Assembly: GCA_005808665.1 (NCBI GenBank)
Contig: SYLG01000038.1
Span: 1-37,485, forward strand
Direction of reading: 5' to 3'
Origin: Planctomycetia bacterium
GTDB taxonomy: Bacteria; Planctomycetota; Planctomycetia; Gemmatales; Gemmataceae
DNA: 37,485 nt
This document shows, piece by piece, positions 35,901 to 37,485 of this stretch; within the stretch, counting starts at the first letter, position 1, and each line of letters begins with the position of its first letter. The notes under the pieces are model-generated. The model searched no databases. It had not been told where the DNA came from and was given only the letters and a program-made list of their open reading frames with translations. Position numbers and translations under genes: made by a program.

Positions 35901-37485
35901 CCCTTGACCGATATGTCAACGGCTACGCCGGGGTTTCCTGCCCCCTGCAAAACGATTTGGCCCGTAGAGGTAACCCAATCGAGCATACTTCCCGAGTTGG
36001 GGGAAAAACCGAGGAGCGAGGGAACGGGTGGGACAAGAGTGTTCAGGGTGACCACAACGGAATCAGAAAGGAGGCTTTGGTTACCCGCCACATCAATGGC
36101 CTGGAAAGTAAAGGCGTTGCCTCCCTCTGCCATGGAAACATTCAAACTCCATTTGCCAAGGGAGTCAGCCACAATCGCATCAAGGGGTGTGCCATTAACG
36201 AAGACCTTAATTGTTGCAAATGCTTCCCCGACACCTTGCAAAAGAGGGCGAACATCACTTGTATGCAGGTCTCCCGGTCGGCCGGTATCCCTGTCAAATT
36301 GAACCAGCTCTGGAATCCCGGGCAACGAAAGGTCCAACCGAACGGTGAACTTGGCCGAAACGGGCCCTTTGTTTCCTGCCAAGTCGGTTGCTTTCGCAAG
36401 AAGGTCATTGTTGCCTTCTTTCAAAAACCATAGGGACGGAACCGATAAATCCAGGGTCCAATTCCCGGCTTCATTCGTAATAGCTGTACCCAAACTGTTA
36501 CTGCCTATGAAAACCTCAACAGTCGCCCTGGGTTCCGCCCGGCCATGAACACTAATTTCTCGCGTGTTGACGATTCTATCCCCGTCAAGTCCAGTATCAG
36601 GACTGACCCGATCCATCACCGGCTCCGGGGGAGCTGTTATATCAGTGGATTTCACTTTAATGGAAACACTGCCCGTTGCAACATTGTAGTTGGTGGTCGA
36701 TGCTGCCATGACATTCAAGGTATGCGTGCCTAAATTCAAAACGGTGCCTAAGGGAGGATCGTAGGTGAGTGCCCCACTGGCAGATCCCCCGGAAACGCCT
36801 GACACAGAAGCATTGAGCTCAAAAATACTGAGGGGGAGGCCTTGGGAAATGTCGGTTGGATTGGACCAGGAAATGTTTTGATTCGCCTTGATGATGTTGG
36901 CAGTGGTTGTCGGAGGCGTGAGGGTGTAGTTACCCGCACTGCTCCCCCCGAGGGTAAAACCAGCAAGGGAGACAGTAACACCAATGGCAGCATTGGCAGA
37001 AGCAAAGGTGCCAACCGGTGCACCACCCAAGGTTACGGTATCTCCCGATACAACTCCCACCAGGGCCGAAGAACTGGTGTTTAGGATTGATGCTGAGGTT
37101 CCATCATAAACCTTTTCGCTTGCCGTAGTGCCGGAAACGGTGAGACCCCTGGCCGTGATGTTGGCCGTCGGACCCGGTTGCGTTAAAGTGTAGTTACCCG
37201 AATCCGCACCCGATAGCGTCATGCCAACTACCGTCACATTCAGGTCAGTTCCAATCCCCTTGGAAGGGAATGTTCCCGTTGCCGACGAAACCAAAAGACT
37301 AACATCATCCCCACCAACCTTGTTCACCAAAGCAGAGGATCCCGTCCCAAGGATTGCGGTAATGTTTCCATCGTACACCTTGTTGCTCGCCGTTGTGCCT
37401 GAAACGGTGAGACCCCTGGCCGTGATGTTGGCCGTCGGACCCGGTTGCGTTAAAGTGTAGTTACCCGAATCCGCACCCGATAGCG
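29915..37485 (-). CDS. Giant surface protein: MBG, Ig-like and PPC-like repeats (5' end outside window)
   Basis: The frame is open from the stop at 29915 to the window edge, so over 2,500 residues are visible and the true start lies outside. The order from the N-terminal side is: MBG/YDG repeats of 89 residues (to ~36870), an MBG-like linker (SWSNPTDISQG), and four Ig-like adhesin domains (~36650-35460: GNWTLDLSV, GKWSLNVSM, GKWTFEIPG, then a CHU-type LSEAVSGFDAS). About eleven PPC-type domains follow (~35400-31420), each with a DxDxxRF or DTDTFVLDW-like strand and a G-x-YSL end. A long C-terminal region with helical segments ends PFRLPENPTSQ. I noticed no cysteine. A poly-proline PPPPPPP joins two blocks. 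It is probably cell-surface anchored or secreted; the ligand is unknown. It is related in its MBG units to the protein at the left end. Confidence 0.85.
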   Translation of the reverse strand, partial: LSGADSGNYTLTQPGPTANITARGLTVSGTTASNKVYDGNITAILGTGSSALVNKVGGDDVSLLVSSATGTFPSKGIGTDLNVTVVGMTLSGADSGNYTLTQPGPTANITARGLTVSGTTASEKVYDGTSASILNTSSSALVGVVSGDTVTLGGAPVGTFASANAAIGVTVSLAGFTLGGSSAGNYTLTPPTTTANIIKANQNISWSNPTDISQGLPLSIFELNASVSGVSGGSASGALTYDPPLGTVLNLGTHTLNVMAASTTNYNVATGSVSIKVKSTDITAPPEPVMDRVSPDTGLDGDRIVNTREISVHGRAEPRATVEVFIGSNSLGTAITNEAGNWTLDLSVPSLWFLKEGNNDLLAKATDLAGNKGPVSAKFTVRLDLSLPGIPELVQFDRDTGRPGDLHTSDVRPLLQGVGEAFATIKVFVNGTPLDAIVADSLGKWSLNVSMAEGGNAFTFQAIDVAGNQSLLSDSVVVTLNTLVPPVPSLLGFSPNSGSMLDWVTSTGQIVLQGAGNPGVAVDISVKGKVLGEAIPNQEGKWTFEIPGTLADGSYPVKARSVSLTGVRSAYSEEVILQIDTKAPKVSQVVVTYQAGPNPNYSDLGVEIQLSEAVSGFDASKLVLPSGTELLSFTGEGSVYQVILRPAAELSYTVVVVGEGVLDLAGNTLTPIDLNLAGDLVNEAAKALNLVLSATGEVSQQGLLHQDKDEDWFTVPATGFGLEISVSGVTHPVLLEWFTEAGERLASALAKPTGQGILKIQPLEDARHLRISGSAKTEFTLTAKTIDAITDPQGDSFGKAQSLDFIDNAFSANGERTTLTDLDNLRISSSKPGWAEATARPDTGSKLDVRLTAFDDQGKALAFQANAAADGSASVRFYMMADRTYFLRVGGSGDESGLGGTGSWKLGGLFNPDTPASVPPPPPPPNLVLDSNGKAVVRGTIKTGVEELVNFDPKAIGNYLIRMSPRVTAPNLIPEIHVFGENLETLGVVQGLAGAPVTLNVPLESLKTTRILFVGLEGTVGDYDAVIVRDDFGTSPGTAGQIPVEAKIAGKVELAGDTDLLRFPITQTGLLKIRIAGNEGLEESAVFAAAMDSIPGQAANLKLGRFTVVAGQELFLRVEGSDGATGKYSVELAIVTDDNTDLLDPAKAAKTVPLTPLFGVLETFGDHDVFSWTTPADEDDMAPYGAYKSIVAPVSTGEQVDFSLNVYRIDEMGEPVLVATESGSSSGIEAIVEFLALPGTTYLFEIGGDGSQENRPYRLNLLENRLAADDDIPNSIQLAELNKQYQLGAADKLTFEGTIEVKTDEDIVRFVASSTAQWIFQVEASPGSKLNPYLTLFGSGPTYSEIASDNDSGPGTGSLIVGDLVEGEAYFLSIQRFEGKGSYSFSAKAIVVKVEVIKDDYPANLLGVLENPELGPVSMDGTADFGGDTDTFVLDWPANTEPLKILAKLTPKQGSAVDPYLELIDSDGNILAQNDNAAKGLASALVFDVKPGQRLFLRASGFFRTLGDYSLSLSVVKQVNNDDYPGTIQLAKTGPELPLLPVKDATGASTVFAGKLGGVIGQLGDSDIVRVVAPASGFLGVKLLRTPDSKLNPFLVVYTTDEGTGVTQVRAMDEDSGGGLDSYVQIPVTARQEVYLQAAGSVGTLGAFSLEASFRIDDIGDLPAFGANLRLAGLRSSAGGLIESANDLDLFVYRPTQDGTISIALNQVSGALNPFLLIYRASDGALISRNNDASATNRNSLLEMQIKAGETYWVVATSAGGTLGEYSLGITPIVDDHPSVATKAKAFTLAEGNLATLTGTIEAMGDVDWLRIVPVADGVLQLRLSGDGDTPVDPTLAVFTDSDQSLGLSDDTTVDGKNDPSSALNISVRAGKVYRISVSGYGESTGGWKLDITSGSDVVDDLGNTFDTADLLDVSLEGVTRLQGDLGAGDQDVVRFQAPADAKVVINITGVSGELRAFVRDENGALQVASGILGPNGDKLQFMVTTGQEVFLVAVSPEDITVAGGAFSAEISFEIIETEIVRPVSNDVVDVLDNTLATIFTQQIVTAETDEEFEEVRDNISMSLTESLLAALGGDLVQDFYVFYFDPVDFVLTDSASQQIGNTGSQGAIRENASATLSQKGALDLVIIPSSQASTFTMQLYGVGGGRVLAGASMVRADGTVVNPTVSINGAVASSGIPVGSVSKEGLTLSLDFRGEQVITENLPPVTPTTEVASAAVSNTAQQVVGSLLGGTSAGVGNVLAGTVSEGISHSVTDLLVLLVGEGITNVNLSSDDPERLPLAWETPEGKKLVALVNTIAKDLKEAITTGTQFFPVVGRGGPVDMLTLLRQSMETLGLEEAQTILDRMSFEASELVTTLINGPIKKELVDKPINRLLKGILGELQLQKAKKAGAAAAKVPAKVAVVAPLAPQSQTLNGFSTMEITQNPNPFLGAKVIDTSSYAEILLEERDQVWLSDWKDNGFQDQALSPVQFPKEKTSGKDQVWGLLAASLLAPSWVRNGQAPGKPHSRNRENPFRLPENPTSQ
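37134..37485 (-). repeat. 267 bp tandem MBG repeat units with an identical 85 bp block
   Basis: Bases 37134-37218 are identical over 85 bp to 37401-37485, at an offset of exactly 267 bp (89 codons), and the second copy is cut by the window edge. The block encodes the GADSGNYTLTQPGPTANITARGLTV segment boundaries of two successive MBG units (given here only to mark the ends: residues GADSG to LTVS). The next unit inward (~36870) is diverged, so this pair is recent, was homogenised by conversion, or reflects assembly. Confidence 0.8.

Noticed and set aside
37370-37485. A possible frameshift at the right edge, because the long minus-strand frame begins at a GTG at 37378.
   Set aside because: The MBG reading continues in the same frame to the window end (NKVYDG preceded by LTVSGTTAS). 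The apparent start is only the first start-type codon in an open frame, so the gene is simply cut by the window.
1-37485. Prophage, insertion sequence, CRISPR or restriction-modification content.
   Set aside because: No transposase, integrase, spacer-repeat pattern, methyltransferase or nuclease motifs were seen; the M78 peptidase alone is not evidence of a mobile element.

Overview
The window reads as a chromosomal segment of a planctomycete, probably a Gemmatales/Gemmataceae-like lineage. The evidence is family content: a DUF1549/DUF1553 cytochrome-type giant protein, an ECF sigma factor coupled to a Hanks-type kinase, an LE-x-LE-x-R secretion leader, FG-GAP and MBG surface-repeat proteins, a DUF1570 protein and a DUF2617 protein. 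I see no tRNA, rRNA, CRISPR array, insertion sequence or phage structural gene. Species cannot be assigned from this sequence alone.

Layout. Bases 1-1548 (+) are the 3' end of a surface protein with MBG repeats followed by FG-GAP repeats. Bases 1589-3066 (-) encode DUF2617 and an isocitrate lyase/PEP mutase family enzyme. Bases 3212-9444 (-) are the most striking block, a tightly packed run of ECF sigma factor, membrane Ser/Thr kinase, secreted CotH-type kinase (broken by an in-frame amber codon), VTC-type polyphosphate polymerase and DUF4956 membrane protein. Bases 9657-12402 (-) hold a small probable lipoprotein and a large double GlcG/HbpS-domain secreted protein. Bases 12554-16340 (+) are a divergent pair: an outer-membrane barrel and a cytoplasmic FHA-GAF-nucleotide cyclase.

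Bases 16420-20410 (-) look like one operon: a conserved secreted protein, ribosomal protein L27, a Gfo/Idh/MocA-like protein, a DUF1570 metallopeptidase-like protein and a VOC protein. A small Kdo/WaaP-like kinase lies at 20565-21443 (-). Ribosomal protein L3 stands alone at 21855-22556 (+) with its own terminator. Bases 22756-25566 (+) are a four-gene, fully overlapping operon: divergent sigma factor, unknown protein, ImmA/IrrE (M78) metallopeptidase, unknown protein. Bases 25500-29695 (-) hold a TIM-barrel isomerase/epimerase coupled to the DUF1549/DUF1553 giant. From 29915 to the window end (-) runs a very large surface protein (MBG, Ig-like and about eleven PPC-like domains) whose start lies outside.

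How the genes fit together (inference): the sigma-STK-CotH-VTC-DUF4956 block suggests an envelope-sensing module linking transcription, Ser/Thr phosphorylation and polyphosphate synthesis. The kinase and the CotH protein share an LTxxQ-like helical element and Gly/Pro-rich linkers. The sigma/M78 operon suggests a second module controlled by proteolysis. The surface giants at both ends are related by their MBG repeats and lie in opposite orientation.
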